A stretch of DNA of 64,000 nt from Promethearchaeota archaeon (GTDB taxonomy: Archaea > Asgardarchaeota > Lokiarchaeia > Helarchaeales > RDOG01), in NCBI GenBank assembly GCA_011365055.1, contig RDOG01000004.1, forward strand, positions 1 to 64,000, given 5' to 3'. The notes below the pieces were generated by a model, which was not told where the DNA came from, ran no database searches, and saw only the letters and a program-made list of their open reading frames with translations. The translations under genes and the position numbers were made by a program. Positions 1-12,553 of this stretch are shown piece after piece (within the stretch, counting starts at the first letter, position 1; the number at the start of each line of letters is the position of its first letter).

Positions 1-2
1 AA

Positions 3-2882
3 TTCAAGTACACGAATATTACCTCCATTTATGTTGATAATTCCAATCCTATAATCTACGTGTCTGAGCCTTCCGTTTCTGTAGTTACTGGAATCCTTTG
101 GTTGAACGGTACTGTTGATGGAACGGGAAGTCCACTCACTCTCTATTGCAATGACTCTAAATTTGACGTCGCCATCAACCCAAACGGTTCAATATATAAC
201 ACATATTCTTTATTCAACAATTCAATAATTCCTGATGGTTTAATAACGATAAACTTGACCGTCATGGATATGGCAGGGTTCAAATATACGAATATAACCT
301 CAATTTACGTCGATAATTCTATTCCAAATATTGGTATTACTAGTATTACAAATGGCTCGGTGAAATTTGGAAATATCGTTTGGATCAATGGAACCGTCAA
401 TGCAACTGGCTCCATTATTTCTAGCTTAACAATCAACGATACTGATAATTTTGAAGTTGTATTGAATCCCATTGGTCAAGAAACGGGTACATTTGCTATT
501 CGAAATAAATCTCCATTAAGTGATGGAAAGTTTGCACTAAAAATCACCGTTACAGACTTGGCAAATCTTCAGAATGACACGAATCTCTATTTTTATATTG
601 ATAATCTCGTGAACTTAAATCCTATCATTCAATTAACGAATCCAAGCATAAATGGTTCAGTACTAGTCGTGAATAGTTCGAATTATTTAGTATTAGAAGG
701 CAACGTTCAAGGTGTGAGTAATAACACAGAACTAGTTTGGATAAATCAAAGTGGCTGGATTCTTGAAATAAATCCTTCAGGAACACCAGGAGGACCATTT
801 AGGTTCCGAAACGCTTCAACGTTTCCCGATGGACTATATTGGATCAACATTACAGTTAATAATACAGATGGAAACTCAACTTCCTTGTTACTATCATTTT
901 ATATTGATACGATAGCCCCTCCGACACCAGGCAACTTACAAGGAACCGTTTCTGGCAATAATGTGACATTAACGTGGGATAATGTAACCGATTTAACGAA
1001 TTTCAGTTTTGTGATCTATAGAAACGGTCAGCAGATTGCAACTACCACGGCGCTCTCTTATACAGATGTCGGTCTCAGTCCTGGTACCTATACTTATTTG
1101 GTCTACGTGGTGGATGATGCTGGTAACATTTGCGCTGTTGCAGCAAGCAAGACCGTGTCGATTTCATCAGGCGAAGCTCCCCCACAAACAATTGATTGGA
1201 TGCTCATCATTATTATCATCGTAATCGTAGGTGCCTCAATTGCAGCAGGCATCGGGATTTTTATAGCAGTTAAACGGAAATCTAGAAGAACCGAACCAGA
1301 AAAAGTTCCAAAACTCAAGAAAGAGGAGATTAAAAAAGATAAAGTCACCCCGAAAAAAGTTGAGAGAGATGAAAAGGCAGGAAAATCTGAGGAAATAAGT
1401 GTTTTACGCGAATATGATTATGTTGGTGGAGAGATCAGGTTTAAAGTTGCAGTTCGAAATGAAAGTCCAGGAACTATATCTAAATTAAACGTTATACTAT
1501 CTTCAACCGAACAGTATTTAGTGGATGAAAAGATGAAAACAATAGAAGTGCTTACGCCAGGTGAATCCAGAGGTGTTGATTTCAATTTAACGCCTTTAAC
1601 ATGTGGAAAATCAAGAATATTTGCAACACTCTCCTATGCAGATAGTACAGGAGAACCAAAATCATTGACAGTTTCACCAAAGGATATTTGGATAAAATGT
1701 CCGCTTGTGACGCCAAAAGAGACGTCGATCAGCCAAGTTATGGTTTGGAAAAAAGAATTATTAAATGGATCAAGCATGGTTGAGTACTCTAACGTTCCAG
1801 ATACACAAGCTTTTAAAATTGCTTTAGATCAAGTAAGTGCTTTGGATTTATTTGAAGTAACAAGAAATGAACATGATAAAACTGCGACTTTTTCAGGAGT
1901 TGCTAAGGTCACGGACACGAAAATGATAATAGAAGTATCAATCCACAGTCAAAAGATCCATCTTAACGTCTGGACGGGAGATATGAAACAAGCTACTGGA
2001 TTTTTAGCTTACATTAAGAATTTAATAAAAATGTCATTGGAAACGGCAAAAAACATTGAAATGAAAGCAGAAGCAATTAGTCAAATGATTTTTGATTCCA
2101 TCGAAATTTGTAATAGAATCATTGCACTATTAGATCTTTGTAAAAAACGAGAAAATGTTGGAGATATTTTATTAATTATTGGAGAAATTATTACACGACT
2201 TACAAGAAGCTTTCCTGACATTCCTTTTCTAGAAAATGCAGGTGAATGGAAACAAAGCATTTCAACAAACCTTCGACCTGGGGATAATATACCACGAAAT
2301 TATAGTATTAGATTGCAAAGTGATAGTTTGATATGGTTCCAAAAAATCTTAGAATTAGCAAAAAGCAATAGTGAACTTTTTGAGACTACTTTTCGAGATC
2401 ATCACTCGCAAATCCTACAAATAAAATCAAAGATTGTTGAATTAGCTGAAAGATATTTGTGGGAAGAAAAAAGATATTCCATGAGCATCGTCAAATACAT
2501 GATGATCATTAACAAAGAGTCAGGTGTAACAATGTATCAGAGAAGTTTTTTTGAAACCAAACTTGATCCTGATTTAATAAGCGGCTTTTTAACTGCCATT
2601 CAAAGTTTTGGACTTGAATTATCAACAGAAGAATCATCTATGAAAAAATTAGTTTACCGAGATTTCCAAATTGAACTTGAGGACGGAGATTATGTTCGGG
2701 CGGCTCTGATAATGGAAGGCGAAGTAACTCAATTCTTGATGAGGAGTCTATTAAAATTCGTTAATAGATTTGAAAGAACTTTTGCTGAACACTTAGAGAA
2801 TTGGGATGGAAGACTCCAACAATTCGAAGATGCTGATAAAATAGTCGATGAAGAATTTGAAATCGAGAGACCACCAAAATAA
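3..2882 (+). CDS. Ig-like/FN3 membrane receptor-like protein with cytoplasmic sensor domain, 5' truncated
   Basis: The reading frame is open from base 3, so the true start lies left of the window; the GTG at 60 is internal. The first in-window residues (FKYTNITSIYVDN) recur about 90 residues later, showing tandem Ig-like units. About three units rich in N-x-S/T sequons are followed by one FN3-like domain. A single membrane segment (about 1198-1272) is followed by a Lys/Glu-rich linker and about 500 cytoplasmic residues. The last 120 residues contain ISGFLTAI and ENWDG, matching the N-terminal domain of the gene at 31622. I infer a type I surface protein linking an extracellular adhesin-like part to a cytoplasmic longin-like module. 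The ligand is unknown. Confidence 0.8.
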   Translation, partial: FKYTNITSIYVDNSNPIIYVSEPSVSVVTGILWLNGTVDGTGSPLTLYCNDSKFDVAINPNGSIYNTYSLFNNSIIPDGLITINLTVMDMAGFKYTNITSIYVDNSIPNIGITSITNGSVKFGNIVWINGTVNATGSIISSLTINDTDNFEVVLNPIGQETGTFAIRNKSPLSDGKFALKITVTDLANLQNDTNLYFYIDNLVNLNPIIQLTNPSINGSVLVVNSSNYLVLEGNVQGVSNNTELVWINQSGWILEINPSGTPGGPFRFRNASTFPDGLYWINITVNNTDGNSTSLLLSFYIDTIAPPTPGNLQGTVSGNNVTLTWDNVTDLTNFSFVIYRNGQQIATTTALSYTDVGLSPGTYTYLVYVVDDAGNICAVAASKTVSISSGEAPPQTIDWMLIIIIIVIVGASIAAGIGIFIAVKRKSRRTEPEKVPKLKKEEIKKDKVTPKKVERDEKAGKSEEISVLREYDYVGGEIRFKVAVRNESPGTISKLNVILSSTEQYLVDEKMKTIEVLTPGESRGVDFNLTPLTCGKSRIFATLSYADSTGEPKSLTVSPKDIWIKCPLVTPKETSISQVMVWKKELLNGSSMVEYSNVPDTQAFKIALDQVSALDLFEVTRNEHDKTATFSGVAKVTDTKMIIEVSIHSQKIHLNVWTGDMKQATGFLAYIKNLIKMSLETAKNIEMKAEAISQMIFDSIEICNRIIALLDLCKKRENVGDILLIIGEIITRLTRSFPDIPFLENAGEWKQSISTNLRPGDNIPRNYSIRLQSDSLIWFQKILELAKSNSELFETTFRDHHSQILQIKSKIVELAERYLWEEKRYSMSIVKYMMIINKESGVTMYQRSFFETKLDPDLISGFLTAIQSFGLELSTEESSMKKLVYRDFQIELEDGDYVRAALIMEGEVTQFLMRSLLKFVNRFERTFAEHLENWDGRLQQFEDADKIVDEEFEIERPPK

Positions 2883-5355
<2,473 letters not shown>

Positions 5356-5370
5356 TAGCTTTAATTCCTC

Positions 5371-5381
5371 TCTTTTTTTTA
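5371..5381 (+). terminator. T-tract terminator after katG
   Basis: An eight-T run at 5373-5380, 15 nt after the katG stop and without a hairpin, is typical of archaeal intrinsic termination. Confidence 0.4.
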
Positions 5382-5613
5382 TAAACACATATGACAAATT
5401 CAAGTGAGAATATTTTCTTTTAATAATAATTCAATTAGCTTAGAAATTCTGGATCTGAAAGTTAAGGAAGGTTGACAACTCGAATATAAACAATAAGTCT
5501 TTTTTCAGAAATTGGATAAAATAATCATTTTAGTTTCTTCTGATCTTAAATTACTTTTTTTACACTAACTTCGTTTAAAATGCAGAATATATTTACCGAT
5601 TTTTTTAATAAGG

Positions 5614-7575
5614 TTATAAAAAGAATTGTTTAATTTTATCAGCAAGCAATTTTGGGTTACTGGGTAATTGTTGAAAATTCTTTAATATCCAAGAAGATAG
5701 AAATTTTTTATAATATTTTGAATTATAACGTTCATCAAGAAATATGATAGCTCCTTTATCGCTCAATCTTCTTACAGGGCGCCCAGCAGCTTGATTTGCT
5801 TTTCGCATGGCGGGAATGATGTAACCATACTCACGTCCCTTTCCTCCAAATGCCTTATCATAAAATTCTTCTAATTTCGTTATTAAATATGTTGGACGAG
5901 ATAATGGCACACCCGTGATCAAGACGCTATTCATTTCATCACCGGGAAAGTCCACGCCTTCACTATATCGTCCCCCAAGAACGCCTAGCAACACGCCTTT
6001 TTTGCCATGTTTGGGGAGGAGTTTAAATTCTTGTATCATGGCATCTTGCTTCTTGGTCAAAAACTGCTTGTGTTCTTCATACAAAGCAATTTTTTTCTTT
6101 TTCAACTGCATTTCTAAATTGGTACTTCTCAAGGCATGCAAGTAAGCATATGATGGCACAAACACGCCCGTGTTACAAGGTGTTACCTCCGCAACGTGCA
6201 CCACGTAGTCTTTAATCTTCTCATACGTCGTGCTATTCCGATGTTCGAACTTGCTTGTCAATCCCGGCACTACGCCAATTAACAACTGCTTAGGCGAAAA
6301 TGGAGACGTCACGGTCTTTCGAGACGTGGTTTCACCATGCAATCCGATGATCTCCATGAATGCAAGCAATGGGGATAACGTGCCCGATAAAAAGATGGTG
6401 GATCTTGCTTCGTATAATTGCCGAAGAATGATCCTGCAATCCAGACATTTAATTTCGTGTACAATGGTATTCCCTGTCTTGGTTCGAAGTACCAAAAACC
6501 GATGCAAGTATTGCGGATCATCTATCGAATGCAATAACAATTCGAGAAATTGAGCATACCGCAAGAGATACGAAATGCTACGTTTTCTAGACGAGTTTTC
6601 GATCTTGTCTTTCTTGATCTTTCGTCCGAGATTTTTTAACATCATTACAAATTCCGTGGGATCGGGCTCCATTAGTTTCAAGATCTCCCTCAGCAACATT
6701 GAGGACACCTCGAAATCAATCTCGTCAATATCACGCTTTTGCAAGTAAGGAGCTAATTTTTTTTCTAGGAGTTCGTGATGAAAATCAAATAGTTTAATCG
6801 CAGGATGATCCAAGGTGGCGACCGTGAGCAATTCGTCATATGCTCGTCGGATGCTGGAGAGCGGTAACTTATCAGAGCCAACTTCCATGGCAAGGTCTGG
6901 CAAGTTGTGGCATTCATCAAACAGTAAAATTAATTCAGGCATTTCTTTTTGTAAATCTTTTAAAAAGATGGAACGAATAAATGGATTTACCATGTATTGA
7001 AACGTGGTAGCAATCAAATCCACGTTAGCAATCAATTTTTTTCCTAAAAAATACGGGCATACATGCAATTGTTTCCCTATTAACACAAGATCTGTAGCAG
7101 ACATGGTTTTATCGAGGTAAGTCGACACGTCAAACATCGCATCGTTTAATTCGTTGAAAAAATTGCATTGATCCTTGCTCCGCAACAAGTTACACAGGTC
7201 CACGAACTCCCTAGAACTTCCCGCCTTGTCAATCACGAGTTGGTTGATGCACATGTTCTTGCGACCCTTGAAACTTAAGCCGCGAATTTGGACACTTTTG
7301 GTCGCTTGAATGCGTTTTAATTCTTGCAGGACTTGATCCATCTGCGAATGCGTTCGTGTACAATAAATCAACACGCGGTCTTTTTTAGTACCTTTCAAGT
7401 AAGGGATAATGGAACTCAACGCTGATACAGTCTTGCCGATCCCGTTAGGAGCTTCAATAATAACGTTTTTTTTTGCACTGACCGAGTAATAAATTTCCTT
7501 GATCAATTCATCTTGCCCCGGACGTGTCTTGGAAAAGGGAAAAAAAGGAATGGTTTTTTCCGGAAGGTCAATCAT
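5614..7575 (-). CDS. Rad3/XPD-family superfamily 2 helicase with Fe-S cysteines
   Basis: A 653-aa DNA helicase of the XPD/Rad3/DinG group (5'-3' unwinding in known members). It has Walker A APNGIGKT (residues 42-49), a DECH box (220-223), GRYSEGVDFPG, and QAAGRPVRR as motif VI. Four cysteines (C109, C128, C137, C173, the last in VCPYF) sit between motifs Ia and II, where XPD binds its 4Fe-4S cluster. Its start overlaps the stop of the upstream GTPase gene by 4 bp, so it is the last gene of a three-gene leftward operon. It probably acts in repair or chromosome maintenance. XPD orthology versus a paralogous Rad3-like helicase is not settled. Confidence 0.9.
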   Translation of the reverse strand: MIDLPEKTIPFFPFSKTRPGQDELIKEIYYSVSAKKNVIIEAPNGIGKTVSALSSIIPYLKGTKKDRVLIYCTRTHSQMDQVLQELKRIQATKSVQIRGLSFKGRKNMCINQLVIDKAGSSREFVDLCNLLRSKDQCNFFNELNDAMFDVSTYLDKTMSATDLVLIGKQLHVCPYFLGKKLIANVDLIATTFQYMVNPFIRSIFLKDLQKEMPELILLFDECHNLPDLAMEVGSDKLPLSSIRRAYDELLTVATLDHPAIKLFDFHHELLEKKLAPYLQKRDIDEIDFEVSSMLLREILKLMEPDPTEFVMMLKNLGRKIKKDKIENSSRKRSISYLLRYAQFLELLLHSIDDPQYLHRFLVLRTKTGNTIVHEIKCLDCRIILRQLYEARSTIFLSGTLSPLLAFMEIIGLHGETTSRKTVTSPFSPKQLLIGVVPGLTSKFEHRNSTTYEKIKDYVVHVAEVTPCNTGVFVPSYAYLHALRSTNLEMQLKKKKIALYEEHKQFLTKKQDAMIQEFKLLPKHGKKGVLLGVLGGRYSEGVDFPGDEMNSVLITGVPLSRPTYLITKLEEFYDKAFGGKGREYGYIIPAMRKANQAAGRPVRRLSDKGAIIFLDERYNSKYYKKFLSSWILKNFQQLPSNPKLLADKIKQFFL

Positions 7576-8585
7576 TTGTAAATGAACTCCTTAATCAGCA
7601 TGGTTTCTTGAATCCGTTCCGTTAAAATCGACATCAAGAACGGATCGTTAATGTCACTTAACACGAATAATGATGACTCTTCATTGAGTTGTATCAATTG
7701 AGCAGTATAAGAACGTGTTTGGTTGGTAATTTGGCAGGTTGCCTTCGTGAACGTGATGCCATGATCGTCATTCTTTGAACACATACTCCGATAGGTGTCT
7801 GGCACGTGATAAGAATGGTAAATGCTTTTTAAAAAGGATTGGACTAATGGCACGTAATCATTATCCTTGGGAAATTGATAACTTTCAATTTCCAACAAGT
7901 TTTCATCCAACATAGAAAAATACACGTGTTCTGCTTTAAGATCCGTGTAAATTCGTGCAAAATTTTCAAATATTTTTTCGATAGCCAAACGATGCGGAAG
8001 CACTGCGCGGACCGCAATCTTCGGAGAATAGCGTTCCAGTTTATTAGAGGTAAAATAAATACCCTTGAATGTGACTTTATTAGCAAGTTTATCCTCAATA
8101 AACTTCGTAAATTCGCGCCGTAAGTACTCACGCAATTGTTGGTCTTCCATGAGATCCCATTTATTGAATAAAATGGTGATCTTGACTTCTGGATCGGCAA
8201 TGCGAGAAACTATTCGCAATAACAAATCTTTACAGCCATCAACTCTTTTGTAAAAGCGATCACGAGAGACGGGATTTTTGACATCTTGTCGCCATGCTCT
8301 GTATTCTCTTGATAAGTCAAACAAGATTAACACGGCACTGGCAGCTTCAAAACACTTGAAAGGATGATTTTTATCGAGCCATTGCTCTAAAAGTGTTACT
8401 TGCCCCCCAAGATCAAGTGCCGAAATGGTAATGTTTCCGAGCTTGAGTGGCTTGTCTATAAAATTATAACTGGTAGTGGGCGTGGTAGTAATTTTATCCC
8501 ACGGTGTTCCGTTCCAGATCATTTCCAGCAAAGTGGTTTTTCCCGACCCAGCTGGGCCAATAACGACAATTTTATACTTCATCAT
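7572..8585 (-). CDS. Rag/Arf-like small GTPase with C-terminal extension
   Basis: The N-terminal 180 residues are a small GTPase: G1 GPAGSGKT (10-17), G3 DLGGQ (58-62) and G4 NKWD (141-144). A glutamine follows GG, as in Arf and Rag GTPases. About 150 further residues with alternating strands and helices follow, comparable in position to the roadblock/longin-type C-terminal domain of Rag/Gtr GTPases. There is no membrane segment. The gene overlaps the upstream 995-aa gene and the downstream helicase gene by 4 bp each, so translation is coupled. I infer a nucleotide switch working with the longin-bearing membrane protein. Rag versus Arf placement needs a tree. Confidence 0.8.
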   Translation of the reverse strand: MMKYKIVVIGPAGSGKTTLLEMIWNGTPWDKITTTPTTSYNFIDKPLKLGNITISALDLGGQVTLLEQWLDKNHPFKCFEAASAVLILFDLSREYRAWRQDVKNPVSRDRFYKRVDGCKDLLLRIVSRIADPEVKITILFNKWDLMEDQQLREYLRREFTKFIEDKLANKVTFKGIYFTSNKLERYSPKIAVRAVLPHRLAIEKIFENFARIYTDLKAEHVYFSMLDENLLEIESYQFPKDNDYVPLVQSFLKSIYHSYHVPDTYRSMCSKNDDHGITFTKATCQITNQTRSYTAQLIQLNEESSLFVLSDINDPFLMSILTERIQETMLIKEFIYK

Positions 8586-11569
8586 GCTGGGCTCCTACTT
8601 GTTACTTTCAAGAGAAATGCTTTGACTTGCTCGTAAAATGCTTTCCCGCGGTCTTCCACGCGTTCCAATCCAAAAATTTCTTCAGGGTGCAAGGTAGCTT
8701 GCAATCGATCAAGCATGGCACCTGACATATCGGGCTTGAAAAAGGCAATAAACGCTTCTAAAAATTGTCCCCGGTCAAATTGCGGTCCTCGTTCCCTACG
8801 TAACAAGTAGCATGCCTTATGGTTGCTGATGGTTCGGTATTCCACTCGTGCATGCTGAACTTGTTCATCGGACAAGATGTTCTGCAATACCTTGGGTATG
8901 TCAAATTCTCCATTAAAATGACCCAGTTGATAAGTCATTTTAGGACCTTTAATGTTATCAAACTCACCTACCAAAATACCAATGAACCCCGTGTCTTGTA
9001 ATTGCTCGTGTTTCTTTCGTTCTACGCGTTTTCTACTGCGCTCTAAAGCAGAAAAATAATTATAAATCAATTTAGTTTCCTTGACGTTCTTGCATACCTT
9101 GAAAAAAGTCAAATTCTTGAACGCTTGCCCGTCATGAATCAACCATTTTCGTTTAATGATGTCTTGTAATCGCTCGTTGGTTTGACAGTCTTCCAACGAA
9201 ATCGACCGGATGCGAAAATCGATCTGATGCTGCGGTAACATTTTTTCTGGAATGGTAGAGCCATCATGCAAGATGCAATACGTAATTCGTTTATCATTAA
9301 TCATATCTAAAAACGCTTCGCGGGTCGTGATTTTTGCATAATCCACTTCGGGATTTTCACCTAATGGCACGTCTTGATAACCGTTAAACAGTTCAGTACC
9401 TTGCGAAAGCATTTCTTGTTTATCAAGGTAACTTTCTTGTAAGAGCGGTTCCAATTCAGGATCGATCGAAGGTTTTGGCACCTCAAGTACGATATCTTCC
9501 TTACCTTCCTCTATAAATTCAGGATCTGGAAAGCTTTCTGCTTCATCAATTGAAATCTCTTCTTGTTGGAAAACTGGATCTGATGCTTCATGTATGATAA
9601 TCTTGTCTGGATCATTTAATGGTCCGCATGCAGGATTGCGACCTAATCGATTGACGAGTTCGGCACGAATATCCTCAAAATCCTCAAAAGTAACTTGCGT
9701 GTTTCTGCTAGGTGCGTCCTCAATCACATCCAGAAACGATCCTGGATCAAACTCTTCAATGACAAAGGCTTGTTTTTCATCATTTTTATACAAGATGACA
9801 GGTCGCTTGACTTCACTCCACGTATCTGTAGGAAGAGCCAATGTAAAAAAGGTGATACTAGCAGCATCTTTATCTAACCGTTTAATCAGTTCTTTAAAAT
9901 CATTAATGGCACCTTGGGAAGCTTGATCGTGGATCAACAGGAAGGAACGATCGTAGTCCCAATAATTGGTAAATTCCTCGGCAAGCGTGATGGTATTAAC
10001 GAGTGATCGGGTTTTATGATTCTCTTGAGTGTTTAATGATAGTAATGGCGCTGATGATTCCTTGTCATGCTTGACCATGGAAATGTTAGCAGGTGTTAGG
10101 TACGATTCCAAGGTTTTAGAATGCGATAGTTCCACCATAGGCTCTAACTCGCGTCCCAGCATCATTGCTTGGTTAGCTTGAAGTGGCGAAGTTCCTGAAA
10201 GAACCAAGTCTTCAGTAACCACAGAAAATTGCATCACCAATTCTTTCATACTGGTAAACAATGGCTTAAGCTCGCCATCTAGAATCCCTGCAGTTAAACG
10301 ATCTACCATACCCGTGACGAGAGGCACGAATTCTTCAAACACGTCATCTCTAACGGAGATGTGCTCGCGATAAAACCTGATTAAATTCTTGATCTTGACA
10401 AGTTGGGATTCCTTTGATGCTAATAACGTTCGTAATCCTGACGAGAAAGAGTTCTTGATGGTCACGTACCTATGACAAACTGCTAATAAAATGAGTTGCA
10501 TCATATCTTGCGTGAAAGCAGGCGTGTTAGTTGGCTCGGTCCATGCTCCTAACATCTTATCAATTTCAGCTTGAAAGACTTGCGCTCGGGGAGAGGTTAC
10601 CAACATAGGCTGTTCTTCAGGCATCGAAGTTACATTTTCGATTTGCAATTCTGCATCTGAGATTGGTTCAAGTTTTTTTTGTTCCGATTTTACTATTTCG
10701 GGTTCTTTTTCTAATTCCATTTCAGCAAGATCTTCTAAAAGCTTGGTAAAATCCTTTTCATGCTTGGTGATCTTATCTTCCACCAAGGTAAACGGTGGAT
10801 TCATCAACAAGGGACAGCGTGCCTGAAATTTCTGCTGGTCTCGTAACTTGCAGGTCATTTTATAACTCACGAGCTGCGTGACTCCAAACCCAATTCCCAC
10901 GTAGAGTAAAGTCATGGGAAATCCGATGAACGGAGACACTCGAATGAAAGCTTCAATCAACGACACGATGGATATACCCACAATAAATGCCATGAATCCC
11001 ATGAAAATCACGTCATTTTTCTGGATCAATTCTTGTTCCTTAAGAGGGGGAACATCTTTCAATTGCTCGTCTTGGAACTGACGCATGGATGATAAATACT
11101 CATGTAATTTTGACGCAGGTACGTGATCCACGCGCACAGGCGGATCTTTCTTGTAATGCTTGCACTGAATCTCGTCTCCTTCGGTCGTGATCAGGACGGA
11201 CAGGAGATTGATGAGCAAGGGTTTTTCATCGTAATAAAATATAGTAACGTGATGGTTCAAACTATGCTTGAGCTTGTCCCACCCCTTGTATAAATTAATT
11301 GGCTTGACCACGAGTTTCCTGCTTGGAATGGCTTGTTTTAACAAGAATGGTTTTTGTTCTAACATTCCATGGACTTGTTTCGCAATGCTAGCAAAATTTA
11401 TCGACTCTGTCGAGCCATTAACCATATCCAAAATGATCAAGTTTAATATCGCGTGGTCAGGTCGTGAAATGAACTTGTAATGCATGGCTTGATTGAGAAC
11501 TGGAAACGTAAAATATTTATAATGGTGTGTGTCCAGCAACTCCGAAATTTTTGAATGTTCGTCTAACAT
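8582..11569 (-). CDS. 995-aa two-pass membrane protein with C-terminal longin/NPRL2-like segment
   Basis: No family was recognised over the whole length. Two hydrophobic segments lie at about 186-207 and 212-236, so the N-terminal 180 residues and the rest should face the same side. A long, partly acidic middle region follows. From about residue 861 the sequence reads GILVGEFDNIKGPKMTYQL and continues as alternating strands and helices. That opening resembles longin domains of the NPRL2/DENN/FLCN type, which start with a hydrophobic strand and an FD-x-x-x-GP turn. It is first in an operon with a Rag-like GTPase, which makes a regulator-GTPase pair plausible. The assignment rests on motif resemblance only. 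Confidence 0.6.
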   Translation of the reverse strand: MLDEHSKISELLDTHHYKYFTFPVLNQAMHYKFISRPDHAILNLIILDMVNGSTESINFASIAKQVHGMLEQKPFLLKQAIPSRKLVVKPINLYKGWDKLKHSLNHHVTIFYYDEKPLLINLLSVLITTEGDEIQCKHYKKDPPVRVDHVPASKLHEYLSSMRQFQDEQLKDVPPLKEQELIQKNDVIFMGFMAFIVGISIVSLIEAFIRVSPFIGFPMTLLYVGIGFGVTQLVSYKMTCKLRDQQKFQARCPLLMNPPFTLVEDKITKHEKDFTKLLEDLAEMELEKEPEIVKSEQKKLEPISDAELQIENVTSMPEEQPMLVTSPRAQVFQAEIDKMLGAWTEPTNTPAFTQDMMQLILLAVCHRYVTIKNSFSSGLRTLLASKESQLVKIKNLIRFYREHISVRDDVFEEFVPLVTGMVDRLTAGILDGELKPLFTSMKELVMQFSVVTEDLVLSGTSPLQANQAMMLGRELEPMVELSHSKTLESYLTPANISMVKHDKESSAPLLSLNTQENHKTRSLVNTITLAEEFTNYWDYDRSFLLIHDQASQGAINDFKELIKRLDKDAASITFFTLALPTDTWSEVKRPVILYKNDEKQAFVIEEFDPGSFLDVIEDAPSRNTQVTFEDFEDIRAELVNRLGRNPACGPLNDPDKIIIHEASDPVFQQEEISIDEAESFPDPEFIEEGKEDIVLEVPKPSIDPELEPLLQESYLDKQEMLSQGTELFNGYQDVPLGENPEVDYAKITTREAFLDMINDKRITYCILHDGSTIPEKMLPQHQIDFRIRSISLEDCQTNERLQDIIKRKWLIHDGQAFKNLTFFKVCKNVKETKLIYNYFSALERSRKRVERKKHEQLQDTGFIGILVGEFDNIKGPKMTYQLGHFNGEFDIPKVLQNILSDEQVQHARVEYRTISNHKACYLLRRERGPQFDRGQFLEAFIAFFKPDMSGAMLDRLQATLHPEEIFGLERVEDRGKAFYEQVKAFLLKVTSRSPA

Positions 11570-11687
11570 ATCAAGTCAAAAATAATCGGGTTAATTGGTT
11601 ACTTTATAAAGGTTTTTATGAACTAAATTGCCGCATCCATTAAAGTAATTAAAAAGAAATTACGTTCTAATATAGGGGAATGAAGAA
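11570..11687. promoter_or_regulatory. Divergent intergenic region
   Basis: This 118-bp spacer separates the leftward GTPase/helicase operon from a rightward membrane-protein gene and must hold both promoters. ACTTTATAAAGG at about 11600-11611 is a TATA-like near-palindrome and could serve either direction. GGGG at about 11675-11678 may be the ribosome binding site of the rightward gene. Confidence 0.35.
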
Positions 11688-12416
11688 ATGTCGATTAAAA
11701 AAGGATTCATAACATCGCAGTCAGATGATATGTTGAAAATAGAACGTGATGAATCAAATAATGCTTCCATAGCAAAATTTATTTTACTCGTAATATTAGG
11801 TCCATCGGTATTTCTCATACCAATCAACATATTTTTTTATTTAGACGCCCCATTATATTTTTTTATTTTCTTATTCATTCTATTCTTGATTTTATTGCCC
11901 TTCTTTCTCTTGTACTTTTATTATAGGGGAAGAAAAACGGAAATGATCTTTGATAAGATGACTACTACATTTCATAAGCAAAAGATAGCTCCTGAACTTG
12001 GTGAACGAATAACTTGCAGGTTTACAGAAATCCTTGAGATCTGCTACGAACCCGTTGTATATGATAGGGCTGATACCCATTGCCTCTTTCTTAAAGTTTT
12101 TGATAGGAAAAACATCACCCTTATAGATGCAAGTAAAAAAGATTGCGATAATATAGGAACAAAGATATCTAAATTCATCGAAAAACCTCTGAAATACTCT
12201 AAAAATTTCAAAGGTGGTTTTTTATTTTATAATGTTTTTTATATATTCCTTTTAATAATTATGATTTGGTTTTTTTATATGAGCTTCATGAAAACGGGGC
12301 GGGAATTTTACATTTTAAATGGAGCTGCTATCCTGCTTCTTGTATTGGTTACTTGTTTCATGATTGGCTCTAACATTTACATGTTATATGATTATAAGAA
12401 ATATAAGAAGAATTGA
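11688..12416 (+). CDS. Multi-pass membrane protein, unknown
   Basis: A 242-aa protein of unrecognised family. Two pairs of hydrophobic segments (about residues 28-75 and 172-232) flank a polar central domain of about 95 residues that contains CRFTEILEICYEP. The N-terminal 25 residues are polar without a signal peptide, so both termini and the central domain probably face the cytoplasm. It is a single gene between two T-rich spacers. Confidence 0.6.
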   Translation: MSIKKGFITSQSDDMLKIERDESNNASIAKFILLVILGPSVFLIPINIFFYLDAPLYFFIFLFILFLILLPFFLLYFYYRGRKTEMIFDKMTTTFHKQKIAPELGERITCRFTEILEICYEPVVYDRADTHCLFLKVFDRKNITLIDASKKDCDNIGTKISKFIEKPLKYSKNFKGGFLFYNVFYIFLLIIMIWFFYMSFMKTGREFYILNGAAILLLVLVTCFMIGSNIYMLYDYKKYKKN

Positions 12417-12508
12417 GTTTCATTATAAATGATTCTTGAAAAAAAATTTCCAATTTTTATCCTTTTTTAATACTCTATTGATTTTAAGCAATCCTTATTC
12501 AACAATAC

Positions 12509-12518
12509 ATTTATAAAG
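12509..12518 (+). promoter_or_regulatory. radA: TATA box of the radA operon
   Basis: CATTTATAAA lies about 37 nt upstream of the radA ATG. Initiation about 25 nt downstream would leave a leader of roughly 10-15 nt, normal for archaea. Confidence 0.5.
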
Positions 12519-12553
12519 CCAACAATTTACCTGCCTTGGATCGGTGATATAAC

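Noticed and set aside
1036..1224. Second open frame inside the first gene
   Set aside because: It lies wholly inside a long, well-supported coding frame with sequons and domain repeats, so it is a shadow.
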